38,823 bases of DNA from an uncultured beta proteobacterium. GTDB taxonomy: Bacteria; Pseudomonadota; Gammaproteobacteria; Burkholderiales; Burkholderiaceae_C. Under the pieces are notes generated by a model. It was not told where the DNA came from. It saw only the letters and a list, made by a program, of their open reading frames with translations, and ran no database searches. The stretch spans positions 1 to 38,823 of the forward strand of contig CAIYGK010000595.1 in assembly GCA_903925725.1 (NCBI GenBank), written 5' to 3'. Of the stretch, positions 8,041 through 16,677 are shown one piece after another. Made by a program: the position numbers and the translations under genes. Every line of letters starts with the position of its first letter. The first letter of the stretch is position 1.

Positions 8041-9618
8041 TCAGGTAACCGGTGCCGGGTTGAACAGGACCAGCGCGTTGTGCAGCTTCCATTGTTCGGC
8101 CCAGGTTTTCTTGCGCCCGCTTGCCACCTCCAGCATCAAGCGGAAAAGTTCCCAGCCTACCTCCTCAATGGTGGCTGAGCCGTCTGCAATGGTGCCGGCG
8201 TTCACGTCCATCAGGTCGTGCCAGCGCCGCGCCAGATCGCTGCGCGTGGCGACCTTGATCACGGGTACTTCAGCCAATCCGTAGGGCGTACCCCGTCCCG
8301 TGGTGAACACATGCAGGTTCATGCCCGCTGCCAGCTGCAGGGTGCCGCAGATGAAGTCGCTGGCTGGCGTGGCGGCAAAGGTCAGGCCTTTGCTCTTGAG
8401 TTTCTCGCCGGGCGCGAGCACGTTCGAGATGGCTACGCTACCGGACTTGACGATGGAGCCCATGGCCTTTTCCACGATATTGGACAGGCCGCCTGACTTG
8501 TTGCCCGGCGTGGTGTTGGCACTGCGGTCAACGCCGCCGCGCCGCAGATAGGCGTCGTACCAGGCCATCTCGCGAATCATGGCCTGCGCTACTTCGGGCG
8601 TGGCGGCGCGTGCCGTGAGCAGGGCAATCCCATCGCGCACTTCGGTGGTTTCGGAGAACATCACGCTGGCGCCGGCGCGCACCAGCAGGTCGGTGCAAAA
8701 GCCCACTGCCGGGTTCGCGGTGACGCCAGAGAAGGCATCGCTGCCACCACACTGCACGCCCACCACCAGTTCACTGGCACTCACTGTTTCGCGTCGGCGC
8801 GCGTTCAGGCGCTGCAGATGTTTTTCGGCCTGGCGCATGATGGAGTCGACCATAGTCATGAAGCCCACATGCGACTCATCCTGCAGGCACACCACGTCCA
8901 GCGCCTGGGCACTCTGTCGTTGGTCGATCAGGGCAATGGAGCCAGGCGGTAGCAGGCGTTCGGGCTGCAGCTTTTCGCAACCCAGACTGACCACCATCAC
9001 CTCGCCGCCGAAGTTCGGATTCAGGCTGATGTTACGCAGGGTGCGGATGGGAATGATGGCATCCGGCGCGTCGATGGCCACGCCGCAGCCGTAACCATGT
9101 TCCAGTGCCACCACGTCGTCCACGTTGGGAAAGCCTGGCAGCAACTCGGTCTTGATGCGCTGCACGGCAAACGCAGTGACACCGGCGACACACTGAACGG
9201 TTTGCGTGATGGCAAGGATGTTGCGGGTGCCGACCGATCCATCCGGGTTTCGGTACCCATCGAAAGTGAAGCCCTCCAGAGGCGGCATGGCAACGGGCGT
9301 GCTCGTGGCCAAAGGCAACTCGTCAAGTGCGCGCGCATCAGGCATGTGCAGCATGCGTTCGTGCACCCAGCTTCCAGCAGCAATGTCCTGCGTCGCGTAG
9401 CCAATGGGCACACCGTAGCGAAGCACCGCATCGTCCCGTTTCAGATCCATCAGCGCGACCTTGTGGCCTTGCGCAATGGGGCCCTGCAGGACCTGTCCTG
9501 TTGCCAGAACTGTGCCGGCGGGCAGACCGCCGTGGTTGGCCACGATGGCGACGTTGTCTCGGTCGTCCATGCGGATGATGAGCGGCTTGCTCTGCATGTT
9601 TTGTGGCGCGGCTGGCAT
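8041..9618 (-). CDS. garD: Galactarate dehydratase (UxaA/GarD family)
   Basis: The protein has 525 residues, against about 523 for E. coli GarD. An N-terminal SAF-like domain (about 15-95) precedes the large UxaA domain, which shows GSVGTRN, EHGYGCG and SLGCEK, and further on [10 protein letters not shown], a strongly conserved stretch of this family. The enzyme dehydrates galactarate to 5-dehydro-4-deoxy-D-glucarate. Altronate dehydratase (UxaA) is a close relative, but glucarate dehydratase, an aldolase and glycerate kinase next door favour galactarate. I chose ATG 9618, with AGGAG 6 bases upstream (9625-9629 on the opposite strand); a TTG at 9621 is in frame. It is transcribed away from the LacI-family gene, and the operator at 9678-9691 lies in the shared control region. 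Confidence 0.88.
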   Translation of the reverse strand: MPAAPQNMQSKPLIIRMDDRDNVAIVANHGGLPAGTVLATGQVLQGPIAQGHKVALMDLKRDDAVLRYGVPIGYATQDIAAGSWVHERMLHMPDARALDELPLATSTPVAMPPLEGFTFDGYRNPDGSVGTRNILAITQTVQCVAGVTAFAVQRIKTELLPGFPNVDDVVALEHGYGCGVAIDAPDAIIPIRTLRNISLNPNFGGEVMVVSLGCEKLQPERLLPPGSIALIDQRQSAQALDVVCLQDESHVGFMTMVDSIMRQAEKHLQRLNARRRETVSASELVVGVQCGGSDAFSGVTANPAVGFCTDLLVRAGASVMFSETTEVRDGIALLTARAATPEVAQAMIREMAWYDAYLRRGGVDRSANTTPGNKSGGLSNIVEKAMGSIVKSGSVAISNVLAPGEKLKSKGLTFAATPASDFICGTLQLAAGMNLHVFTTGRGTPYGLAEVPVIKVATRSDLARRWHDLMDVNAGTIADGSATIEEVGWELFRLMLEVASGRKKTWAEQWKLHNALVLFNPAPVT

Positions 9619-9665
9619 CAATATCTCCTATCATGCTGGACGCTATGCGGACATCTCCAGAATTA

Positions 9666-9695
9666 TTGTAAGCTGTTTGGTAGCGGTACCATAAT
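9666..9695 (+). promoter_or_regulatory. Candidate promoter of the LacI-family gene
   Basis: TTGTAA (9666-9671) and CATAAT (9690-9695) are separated by 18 bases and match the sigma-70 elements at 4/6 and 5/6. The operator lies inside the spacer and touches the -10. Transcription would start about 7 bases beyond, essentially at the ATG (9704), so the mRNA may be leaderless; no ribosome-binding site is visible before that ATG. On the other strand TACAAT (complement of 9665-9670) could serve as a garD -10, but with a poor -35. Confidence 0.45.
9678..9691. promoter_or_regulatory. LacI-family operator, copy 1 (garD/regulator control region)
   Basis: TGGTAGCGGTACCA is an imperfect palindrome with TGGTA and TACCA arms and the central CG typical of LacI-family operators. 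It is the exact reverse complement of the 14-mer at 10743-10756. It sits between divergent garD and the regulator gene, where binding could repress both. Confidence 0.75.
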
Positions 9696-9703
9696 AGACT
9701 CCC

Positions 9704-10732
9704 ATGGACGAAAGAACCCCTTCCAGGCGGGCACGACGCGGCAGTGGTGCCATCACGCTGCGTGATGTGGCCAAGCTCGCCGGCGTTGCGCCGATCACGG
9801 CCTCGCGTGCGCTCAATACGCCTGCGCTGGTGTCCGACGAGGTTCGCCAGAAGGTGCTTGATGCCGTGCAACGCACGGGATACGTGCCCAACCGCATGGC
9901 GGGCGGCTTGGCATCTTCGCGCAGCCGCCTGATTGCTGCCATCGTGCCGAGTACCGTGATGTCGGTGTTCATGGAAACCATCGAATCCCTGAATCGCAAC
10001 CTGTTTGACGCTGGCTATCAACTCATGCTGGGCCAGTCGGACTACTCGGCAGCCCACGAAGAATTGCTGCTTGAAGCGGTCATCGGACGCCGGCCAGATG
10101 GCATCTTTCTGACCGGAATCTTGCAGCCGGGCCGGGCCCGAACCCGCTTGCTGGCCTCGGGCATACCGGTCCTCGAAACCTGGGACCTGACGCCGACGCC
10201 GATCGACATGTTGATTGGTTTCTCCCACTTGGACATCGGGCGCGAAGTGGCCACTTTTCTGATCGGCAAAGGTCGGTGCCGCTTTGCATTGATCAGGGCA
10301 GACGATGAGCGCGCCGGCCGGCGCGCAACGGCGTTTGCCGAGGCTGTGGCGCAACGCGGCTACGGCGATGCGCTGGTAATCAACGTCGGCGATGCGCGCT
10401 CGCTCAAGGGCGGGCGCGAGGCCATGGCCCGGGTGCTGAGGCAAGCACCCGACACCGACGCTGTTTTTTGCAGTTCCGACCTGCTGGCACTGGGTGCCAT
10501 GACCGAGGCTCGGGCGCAGGGGATTTCGATACCGGAGCGCATTGCGGTCATGGGCTTCGGGGATGTGCCGTTTCTGGCCGACATGGTGCCGGCGCTTAGC
10601 ACGGTGCGCATCAACGGCGCGGAGATGGGGCGCCAGGGCGCGCGCTTTCTGATAGAGCGCGCCGAGGGTCGCTCTGTGAACCCCGGCATTGTCGACGTTG
10701 GCTTCACCATCGTCGATCGTGATACAACTTGA
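9704..10732 (+). CDS. LacI-family transcriptional regulator of the galactarate/glucarate locus
   Basis: The protein has 342 residues. An N-terminal helix-turn-helix (about 17-65, ITLRDVAKLAGVAPITASRA) is followed by a hinge-helix region (about 63-74) and a periplasmic-binding-protein-like sensor domain (about 75-340) ending in the usual VGF and IVDRD segments. The sequence is closest in style to the GntR/IdnR group that controls sugar acid use. It lies between garD and the tctC-gudD operon, and matching operators occur in both control regions, including the one just downstream of its own stop. It is therefore probably a repressor relieved by a sugar diacid or a breakdown product. No SD sequence is visible before the ATG. 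Confidence 0.9.
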   Translation: MDERTPSRRARRGSGAITLRDVAKLAGVAPITASRALNTPALVSDEVRQKVLDAVQRTGYVPNRMAGGLASSRSRLIAAIVPSTVMSVFMETIESLNRNLFDAGYQLMLGQSDYSAAHEELLLEAVIGRRPDGIFLTGILQPGRARTRLLASGIPVLETWDLTPTPIDMLIGFSHLDIGREVATFLIGKGRCRFALIRADDERAGRRATAFAEAVAQRGYGDALVINVGDARSLKGGREAMARVLRQAPDTDAVFCSSDLLALGAMTEARAQGISIPERIAVMGFGDVPFLADMVPALSTVRINGAEMGRQGARFLIERAEGRSVNPGIVDVGFTIVDRDTT

Positions 10733-10757
10733 CGTCGCACAATGGTACCGCTACCAT
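10729..10757 (+). promoter_or_regulatory. Predicted promoter of the tctC-gudD-aldolase-kinase operon
   Basis: TTGACG (10729-10734, overlapping the regulator's stop codon) and TACCAT (10752-10757) are spaced by exactly 17 bases and match the -35 and -10 consensus at 5/6 and 4/6. The operator at 10743-10756 covers half the spacer and most of the -10, the classic arrangement for repression by blocking RNA polymerase. The mRNA would begin about 40 bases before the tctC ATG. Confidence 0.65.
10743..10756. promoter_or_regulatory. LacI-family operator, copy 2 (tctC-gudD promoter)
   Basis: TGGTACCGCTACCA equals copy 1 read on the opposite strand over all 14 bases; flanking A and T extend the palindrome to 16. 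It overlaps the predicted -10 of the downstream operon. Confidence 0.78.
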
Positions 10758-10806
10758 TGAAGTTGTCCCAACGACCGATCACTCACCCACCTCAAGGAGA
10801 TCCAGG

Positions 10807-11760
10807 ATGAAGAAACTGCTTTGCGCGCTCGCTGCCTCGCTGGCGCTGTCGTCGGCAATGGCTTGGCCCGACAAGCCGGTGTCACTGGTTGTACCGTTTC
10901 CGCCAGGCGGCTCCACCGACCTGATTGCAAGAACACTGATACCGAAATTGCAGGAAAAGCTGGGCGGCACCTTCATCGTTGACAACAAGGGGGGTGCCAC
11001 CGGTACCATTGGCGCGGGCATGGTTGCCAAAGCTGCGCCCGATGGATACACGCTGCTGGTCTCGTCACTAGGGCCCTTTGTGATTGCGCCGCATCTGCTG
11101 ACCAAAGTTTCTTACGACGCCCTCAAGGACTTTGACTACATCACGGTCGCGGTGCAGGCGCCCAACGTGCTGGTGGTACCAGCCAAATCGCCCCACAAGA
11201 CGATGGCTGATGTCATCGCCTACGAAAAGGCGAATCCGGGCAAGATGAGCTTTGCGTCATCTGGCAATGGCAGCAGTGATCACCTGACAGCTGAACTGTT
11301 CTGGCTGCAAACCGGGACCAGCGGCCTGCATGTGCCTTACAAGGGCGGCGGGCCGGTGATGACCGACCTGCTGGGTGCACAGGTCGATTCGTCCTTCATG
11401 AACATCAATACAGCGATGCCGCAGATTCTGGCCGGCAAGTTGCGAGCACTGTCCATTACCAGCGCCAAACGCTCGCCGCTGCTGCCGAACGTGCCTACTC
11501 TGGAGGAAATCGGCGTGAAGGACGCCAACGTCTATTCGTGGCAGGCCATTGCTGCACCGCGCGGACTACCGGCGGATATCAAGACCAAGCTGCATGCAGC
11601 CATCGTCGCCGGCTTGAATGATCCGGTTATCAAAGCCAGGCTTCTGGACCTGGGCTTCGAGATCGTAGCCAACACGCCGGAGCAGTTCACGGCGTACCAG
11701 GCGGCGGAATTCGCACGCTGGAAGAAACTCATCGAATCGCGCAAGATCACGGCAGACTAA
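10807..11760 (+). CDS. Bug/TctC-family periplasmic solute-binding protein
   Basis: The protein has 317 residues with a Sec signal peptide ([19 protein letters not shown]) and the family's typical start of the mature chain, [16 protein letters not shown]. Later markers include [18 protein letters not shown] and the VPTLEE segment. These are the extracytoplasmic receptors of tripartite tricarboxylate transporters, which bind carboxylates in the periplasm. AAGGAG ends 6 bases before ATG 10807. No tctA or tctB membrane genes lie nearby, so it is an orphan receptor, common in Burkholderiales. Being first in the operon with gudD, it probably binds glucarate or galactarate (inference). It might work with a TctAB pair elsewhere or act as a sensor. 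Confidence 0.9.
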   Translation: MKKLLCALAASLALSSAMAWPDKPVSLVVPFPPGGSTDLIARTLIPKLQEKLGGTFIVDNKGGATGTIGAGMVAKAAPDGYTLLVSSLGPFVIAPHLLTKVSYDALKDFDYITVAVQAPNVLVVPAKSPHKTMADVIAYEKANPGKMSFASSGNGSSDHLTAELFWLQTGTSGLHVPYKGGGPVMTDLLGAQVDSSFMNINTAMPQILAGKLRALSITSAKRSPLLPNVPTLEEIGVKDANVYSWQAIAAPRGLPADIKTKLHAAIVAGLNDPVIKARLLDLGFEIVANTPEQFTAYQAAEFARWKKLIESRKITAD

Positions 11761-11780
11761 AGTCTCACAGGCGAACAAGG

Positions 11781-13115
11781 ATGAGCCAATCAAGGACACC
11801 GGTCATCACGACCCTGCAGGTGATACCGGTCGCCGGGCAGGACAGCATGCTGCTGAACCTGTCCGGAGCGCATGGTCCGTTCTTTACGCGCAATCTGCTG
11901 CTTCTCAAAGACAGCGCCGGCCGCACCGGTGTTGGCGAAGTACCGGGGGGAGACAAAATTCGCGCAACGCTGGAAGATGCCCGACAGATGGTTGTAGGGC
12001 AGCAAATTGGCAATGTGCAGGCGTTGCTCAACACCATGCGCAACCGCTTTGCTGATCGTGACGCGGGTGGCCGCGGTCTGCAAACCTTTGACCTGCGCAC
12101 CACGATTCACGCTTTGACGGCGGTGGAGTCGGCCATGCTTGACCTGTTGGGGCAGCATCTGAACCTTCCCGTCGCCGCCTTGCTCGGTGAGGGCCAGCAG
12201 CGCAGCGCCGTGGAGATGCTGGGCTATCTGTTCTTCATTGGAGACCGAAAGAAGACGGACCTGCCTTACCGCGCCGAAGACCAGTCAGACGAGAACTGGT
12301 TGCGCTTGCGCAACGAGCAGGCGCTGACGCCCGGGTCGGTCGTCCGGCTGGCCGAGGCGGCGCAGGCGCGCTACGGCTTCAACGACTTCAAGCTCAAGGG
12401 TGGTGTGCTGCGCGGCGAGGAAGAAATTGAGGTGGTGAAAGCTTTGCACGAGCGCTTTCCCAAGGCGCGCGTCACCATCGACCCGAACGGCGGCTGGTTG
12501 CTCAAAGACGCGGTGCGCCTGATGCGCGACCTGCGCGGCGTCGTGGCTTATGCCGAAGATCCGTGCGGTGCCGAAGACGGATTTTCTGGACGCGAGGTTA
12601 TGGCCGAATTCCGTCGCGCCACGGGCTTGCCGACAGCGACGAACATGATTGCCACGGACTGGCGTCAACTGAGCCATGCGCTGGCCTTGCAGTCGGTCGA
12701 TATACCTTTGGCCGATCCGCATTTCTGGACCATGGCTGGTTCGGTACGCGTGGCGCAGACCTGTCGCGACTGGGGACTCACCTGGGGGTCGCATTCCAAC
12801 AACCACTTCGACGTCTCGCTGGCGATGTTCACGCACGTGGCCGCTGCCGCACCGGGCAAGGTGACCGCCATCGACACGCACTGGATCTGGCAGGATGGAC
12901 AGCGTCTGACCAAGGAGCCGTTGCAAATTGTGGGAGGCCTGGTCCAGGTGCCCACGATGCCGGGCCTTGGCGTCGAACTTGACATGATCGAAGTTGAGAA
13001 GGCACACAAGCTCTACAAGCAGCATGGGCTGGGCGCACGCGATGACGCCATGGCCATGCAGTACCTGATTCCGGGCTGGGCGTTCAATGCCAAGCGTCCG
13101 GCTCTTGAGCGTTGA
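11781..13115 (+). CDS. gudD: D-glucarate dehydratase (enolase superfamily)
   Basis: The protein has 444 residues, against about 446 for E. coli GudD. Enolase-superfamily landmarks are visible: K204 and K206 in FKLKGG (catalytic base region), D234 in DPNGGW, EDPCG and TNM for metal binding, and H338 in SHSNNHFD, the second catalytic base of glucarate dehydratases. The enzyme converts D-glucarate (and L-idarate) to 5-dehydro-4-deoxy-D-glucarate, the product GarD makes from galactarate, so the two upstream routes meet here. It starts 20 bases after tctC, with a short AAGG directly before the ATG. The next gene, the aldolase, begins 13 bases after its stop. Full length and intact residues make the call firm. 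Confidence 0.95.
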   Translation: MSQSRTPVITTLQVIPVAGQDSMLLNLSGAHGPFFTRNLLLLKDSAGRTGVGEVPGGDKIRATLEDARQMVVGQQIGNVQALLNTMRNRFADRDAGGRGLQTFDLRTTIHALTAVESAMLDLLGQHLNLPVAALLGEGQQRSAVEMLGYLFFIGDRKKTDLPYRAEDQSDENWLRLRNEQALTPGSVVRLAEAAQARYGFNDFKLKGGVLRGEEEIEVVKALHERFPKARVTIDPNGGWLLKDAVRLMRDLRGVVAYAEDPCGAEDGFSGREVMAEFRRATGLPTATNMIATDWRQLSHALALQSVDIPLADPHFWTMAGSVRVAQTCRDWGLTWGSHSNNHFDVSLAMFTHVAAAAPGKVTAIDTHWIWQDGQRLTKEPLQIVGGLVQVPTMPGLGVELDMIEVEKAHKLYKQHGLGARDDAMAMQYLIPGWAFNAKRPALER

Positions 13116-13128
13116 AGGAGAGCACAAA

Positions 13129-13893
13129 ATGAGAGCAAACCGCTTGCGCACTATCTGGCAATCCGGCGGCGCCGTCGTCAATGGCTGGCTCGCCATCGCC
13201 AACAGTTTTTCCGCCGAAACCATGGCGCACCAGGGCTGGGACTCACTCACCATTGACCTGCAGCATGGCGTGGTGGATTACCAGGCCATGGTGACCATGC
13301 TGCAAGCCATCTCCACGACCGACACCGTACCTGTAGTGCGTGTGCCCTGGCTGGAGCCCGGTATCCTGATGAAGACACTCGATGCTGGTGCCTATGGCGT
13401 GATTTGCCCCATGATCAACAGCCGCGAAGAGGCACAAAAACTGGTGGCCTGCACTCATTACGCGCCACGCGGTACGCGCAGTTTTGGCCCGGTGCGCGCA
13501 CTGCTTTACGCTGGTGCTGACTATCCGCAACATGCCAATGACACCATCGTCACCTTTGCCATGATAGAGACCGCTGCGGCGCTGGACAGGCTGGACGATA
13601 TTCTGTCTGTCGAAGGGCTGGATGCGATCTACATCGGACCTTCGGACCTGTCGCTGGCCTTGGGCTGCACACCGACTTTCGATGACCTGGATCCGAAGGC
13701 GGCCGAGGCTGTTGACCACATTCTTGCGCGGGCCAAGGCGCACGGCGTGGTCGCGGGTATTCACAATGGGAGCCCCGAGGCGGCGCTCAAGCGCATTGCA
13801 AAGGGCTTTCAATTTGTCACGGTCAGCTCCGATGCCCGGCTCATGGCGGCAGGCGCGCAATCGGTGCTGGCCAAAATGCGCACGGCAGCATGA
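13129..13893 (+). CDS. garL: HpcH/HpaI-family aldolase, probable 2-dehydro-3-deoxyglucarate aldolase
   Basis: The protein has 254 residues, against about 256 for GarL. The family pattern is seen in DLQHG (catalytic His; GEHAP in HpaI), VRVPW (substrate Arg), MIET (metal-binding Glu) and IGPSDLS (metal-binding Asp). Class II pyruvate aldolases of this type split 5-dehydro-4-deoxy-D-glucarate into pyruvate and tartronate semialdehyde. HpaI-type 4-hydroxy-2-oxoheptanedioate aldolase is the alternative by sequence alone; the context with gudD and garD favours GarL. I chose ATG 13129 because AAGGAG lies 8 bases upstream; an in-frame start at 13087 would run into gudD. Its stop overlaps the kinase start (ATGA). 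Confidence 0.85.
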   Translation: MRANRLRTIWQSGGAVVNGWLAIANSFSAETMAHQGWDSLTIDLQHGVVDYQAMVTMLQAISTTDTVPVVRVPWLEPGILMKTLDAGAYGVICPMINSREEAQKLVACTHYAPRGTRSFGPVRALLYAGADYPQHANDTIVTFAMIETAAALDRLDDILSVEGLDAIYIGPSDLSLALGCTPTFDDLDPKAAEAVDHILARAKAHGVVAGIHNGSPEAALKRIAKGFQFVTVSSDARLMAAGAQSVLAKMRTAA

Positions 13894-15176
13894 CCACCCT
13901 GAACCCGGCAGCGTTGCTGCGCCGGATGTTTGACGCGGCCATCGCGGCGGCTCAGCCGGCTCTGTGCCTGCCTGCGCATTTGCCATCGCCTCCAAAGGGC
14001 AGAACCATTGTGATCGGTGCGGGCAAGGCGTCCGCGGCCATGGCGCGCGCGTTGGAAGATCATTGGACGGGGCCGATCGAAGGGATCGTCGTAACGCGAT
14101 ACGGCTATGAGATTGCATGCTCGCAGATAGAAATCGTACAGGCGGCGCATCCGGTGCCGGATGCCGCGGGCTTGCGCGCAGCCACAAGAATCCTGGAGTT
14201 GGTGAAGAACCTCACGCCGGATGACCTGGTCATTGCGTTGATCTCCGGTGGTGGCTCGGCCCTGCTGGTTTCACCTGCACCGGGTTTGACGCTTGAAGAC
14301 AAACAAGCCGTCAATGCAGCGCTGCTGAAGTGCGGCGCCACTATCTCGGAAATGAATTGTGTGCGCCGCCATCTGTCTTCCATCAAAGGCGGGCGACTCG
14401 CAGCAGCCTGTCACCCGGCGAGATTGCTGACGCTGCTGATTTCGGACGTTCCCGGTGACAATCCGATGGACATTGCTTCCGGTCCGACCGTGGCCGATCC
14501 AAGCACTTGTGCTGACGCGCTGGCCATCATTGAGCGCTACCGGATCGATATCCCGGCTCCGGCGCGGGCGCATCTGGAAAGTGGCGAGGGCGAAAGCGTC
14601 AAACCAGGTGATGCCAGACTTGGCAGAATCGAAACCCGGATCATCGCGGCACCACAAGGCTCACTGGAAGCAGCGGCACAAATTGCGCGAGAGGCCGGTG
14701 TCACACCCTACATCCTGAGCGACAGCCTTGAAGGTGAAGCCCGGGACATTGGCAAAGCACATGCTGGTATTGCGCGACAAGTTGCAGTTCGTGACCAACC
14801 TTTCACCGCTCCCTGCGTGCTGCTTTCGGGTGGCGAAACAACGGTCACTGTCAGGGGCACGGGTCGCGGTGGACGCAATGTCGAATTCCTGCTTTCACTG
14901 GCCCTTTCCCTTGATGGATTGGCCGGCGTTTACGCGATGGCCGGCGATACCGACGGTGTTGACGGCGCAGCAGAAATCGCCGGCGCCGTGATCACCCCGG
15001 ACACTTTGAAGCGAGCCTGGGCGCAAGGCATCAGAGCGCGCGCCAGCCTTGACGGCAACGATGCTCACAGCTTCTTTCAGGCCCTGGGCGACTCCGTCGT
15101 AACGGGGCCGACTCTGACCAATGTGAACGACTTCCGGGCGATTTACATCGGCCGACCAGGCGCCGCTTTGCCCTAG
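13890..15176 (+). CDS. ttuD: Glycerate 2-kinase, MOFRL type (TtuD/GckA-like)
   Basis: The protein has 428 residues with the two domains of the DUF4147/MOFRL glycerate kinases: an N-terminal domain with GAGKAS and ISGGGSALL, and a C-terminal MOFRL domain with LLSGGETTVTVRGTGRGGRN and the GDTDGVDG loop. These enzymes phosphorylate D-glycerate, mostly to 2-phosphoglycerate; older annotations call the family hydroxypyruvate reductase (TtuD). It is unrelated to E. coli GarK but fills the same last step. The ATGA overlap with the aldolase indicates translational coupling. The expected enzyme between aldolase and kinase, tartronate semialdehyde reductase, is missing from this operon. Confidence 0.9.
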   Translation: MTTLNPAALLRRMFDAAIAAAQPALCLPAHLPSPPKGRTIVIGAGKASAAMARALEDHWTGPIEGIVVTRYGYEIACSQIEIVQAAHPVPDAAGLRAATRILELVKNLTPDDLVIALISGGGSALLVSPAPGLTLEDKQAVNAALLKCGATISEMNCVRRHLSSIKGGRLAAACHPARLLTLLISDVPGDNPMDIASGPTVADPSTCADALAIIERYRIDIPAPARAHLESGEGESVKPGDARLGRIETRIIAAPQGSLEAAAQIAREAGVTPYILSDSLEGEARDIGKAHAGIARQVAVRDQPFTAPCVLLSGGETTVTVRGTGRGGRNVEFLLSLALSLDGLAGVYAMAGDTDGVDGAAEIAGAVITPDTLKRAWAQGIRARASLDGNDAHSFFQALGDSVVTGPTLTNVNDFRAIYIGRPGAALP

Positions 15177-15261
15177 CGCAAGACACGCCAGTTCGCCGGC
15201 CGGCCTTTGCGAAGTTCCATGGCGGCGCGATCGTTGTTTGACTTCTACAATGAAAGCCGCC

Positions 15262-16671
15262 ATGACAGACTCCTACCTTAACTTTGCCAACTCGGCCTTG
15301 GGCTCCCGGCTTGCCAACGCCCTGGGCCTGCCCAAACCCATCGTGCTGGAGCGCTATCGCGAGGGCCAGGCAGTGGCCCGGGGAACGGTGCTGCTCGGTG
15401 GCGGCGCCGATCCACAATTGCTGCCGGCGCTCGCTGCTGCACTCAAATCCATGGCGGCGCAAACGCTGGCCCATGCGCAGTTGCCGCAGTGGACGCCAGT
15501 GGCAAACCAGGCCGGATTGCTGACCGGCCGCTGGGGTGTGGCCGACCAACCCGGGGAAAAAGTCAAGGCCTTGCTGTTTGACGCCACCGGTATGACCGAC
15601 AGCAGTCAGGCCGATGCGCTTTACACGTTCTTTCACGACAGTGCGCGCTCCGTCCTTACCTGCGGTCGCGTCGTGATTCTGGGGCGCCCACCTGAAGCCT
15701 GCAAGAGTGCGCGTCAGGCCACGCTGCAGCGGGCGCTCGAAGGCTTGACGCGTTCACTGGCCAAGGAACTGGGCAAAGGCATCAACGTGCAACTGCTCTA
15801 CGTCGCCGAAGGCGCACAGGACCAGATCGAATCGACGCTGCGCTTTCTACTTTCGCCGCGCTCGGCCTATGTCTCGGCGCAAGTCATCCGGATCGGACAG
15901 CCGGTGGGTGCGGTAGCGTTGCCTTCGGACTGGAACCAGCCGCTCTCGGGCAAGAAGGTGTTGGTGACCGGTGCGTCTCGTGGCATTGGCGCATCGATTG
16001 CCGAGGTGATGGTGCGCGAAGGTGCGACCGTCATTTGTCTCGATGTGCCGCAGGCGCAAAACGAGCTCGATCAGATTGCCCAGCGGCTCGGTGCCAGCGC
16101 CATTGCGCTGGACATCAGCGCTGCAGATGCGCCACAGCAGCTGGTTGCTGCAGCCAAGGCCCAGGGCGACTGGGACGTGGTGGTGCACAACGCCGGCATC
16201 ACGCGCGACAAGACCATCGCCAACATGAAGCCGCATCTGTGGCAGATGGTGGTCAACGTCAATCTGTCGGCGCAGGAACGCATCAATGACGCGCTGGTCG
16301 AGTCCGGCGCGCTCGGCGCAGGCGGGCGCATTGTCTGCGTGTCGTCCATCTCGGGCATTGCCGGCAACCGGGGCCAAACGAATTACGCCTTGTCGAAGGC
16401 GGGCGTCATCGGCATGGTGCAAAGCATGGCACCGCAGTTGGCCAGCAAGGGCATCACCATCAATGCCGTGGCGCCGGGTTTTATCGAAACTCAAATGAGC
16501 GCAGCCATTCCCTTTGCCATCCGCGAAGCGGGACGCCGCATGAATTCCATGAGCCAGGGTGGTCTGCCGCAGGACGTGGCCGAGACGATTGCCTGGTTTG
16601 CCTCTCCGGCATCGGGCGGCCTTACCGGCAACGTCGTGCGGGTTTGCGGGCAGAGCCTGATTGGCGCCTGA
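15262..16671 (+). CDS. fabG: 3-oxoacyl-ACP/CoA reductase, long FabG4-like form
   Basis: About 469 residues, nearly twice a normal FabG. The N-terminal 220 residues are a degenerate, flavodoxin-like Rossmann domain; the C-terminal short-chain dehydrogenase carries GASRGIG (237-243), HNAG, S362, and Y375 with K379 (YALSK), the full catalytic set. This matches the high-molecular-weight FabG group (FabG4 of mycobacteria), which reduces 3-oxoacyl-CoA using NADH. ATG 15262 gives the usual MTDSYLNFANS start; ATG 15250 and TTG 15238 are in frame upstream, and no strong ribosome-binding site decides. A hydratase follows after 6 bases and a thiolase after that, so the three probably run one chain-processing pathway. 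Confidence 0.9.
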   Translation: MTDSYLNFANSALGSRLANALGLPKPIVLERYREGQAVARGTVLLGGGADPQLLPALAAALKSMAAQTLAHAQLPQWTPVANQAGLLTGRWGVADQPGEKVKALLFDATGMTDSSQADALYTFFHDSARSVLTCGRVVILGRPPEACKSARQATLQRALEGLTRSLAKELGKGINVQLLYVAEGAQDQIESTLRFLLSPRSAYVSAQVIRIGQPVGAVALPSDWNQPLSGKKVLVTGASRGIGASIAEVMVREGATVICLDVPQAQNELDQIAQRLGASAIALDISAADAPQQLVAAAKAQGDWDVVVHNAGITRDKTIANMKPHLWQMVVNVNLSAQERINDALVESGALGAGGRIVCVSSISGIAGNRGQTNYALSKAGVIGMVQSMAPQLASKGITINAVAPGFIETQMSAAIPFAIREAGRRMNSMSQGGLPQDVAETIAWFASPASGGLTGNVVRVCGQSLIGA

Positions 16672-16677
16672 CCCACC

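Noticed and set aside
11174-11181. TGGTACCA inside the tctC gene as a third operator
   Set aside because: It has only 8 bases with no spacer, lies in coding sequence, and lacks the TGGTA-N4-TACCA spacing of the two real sites.
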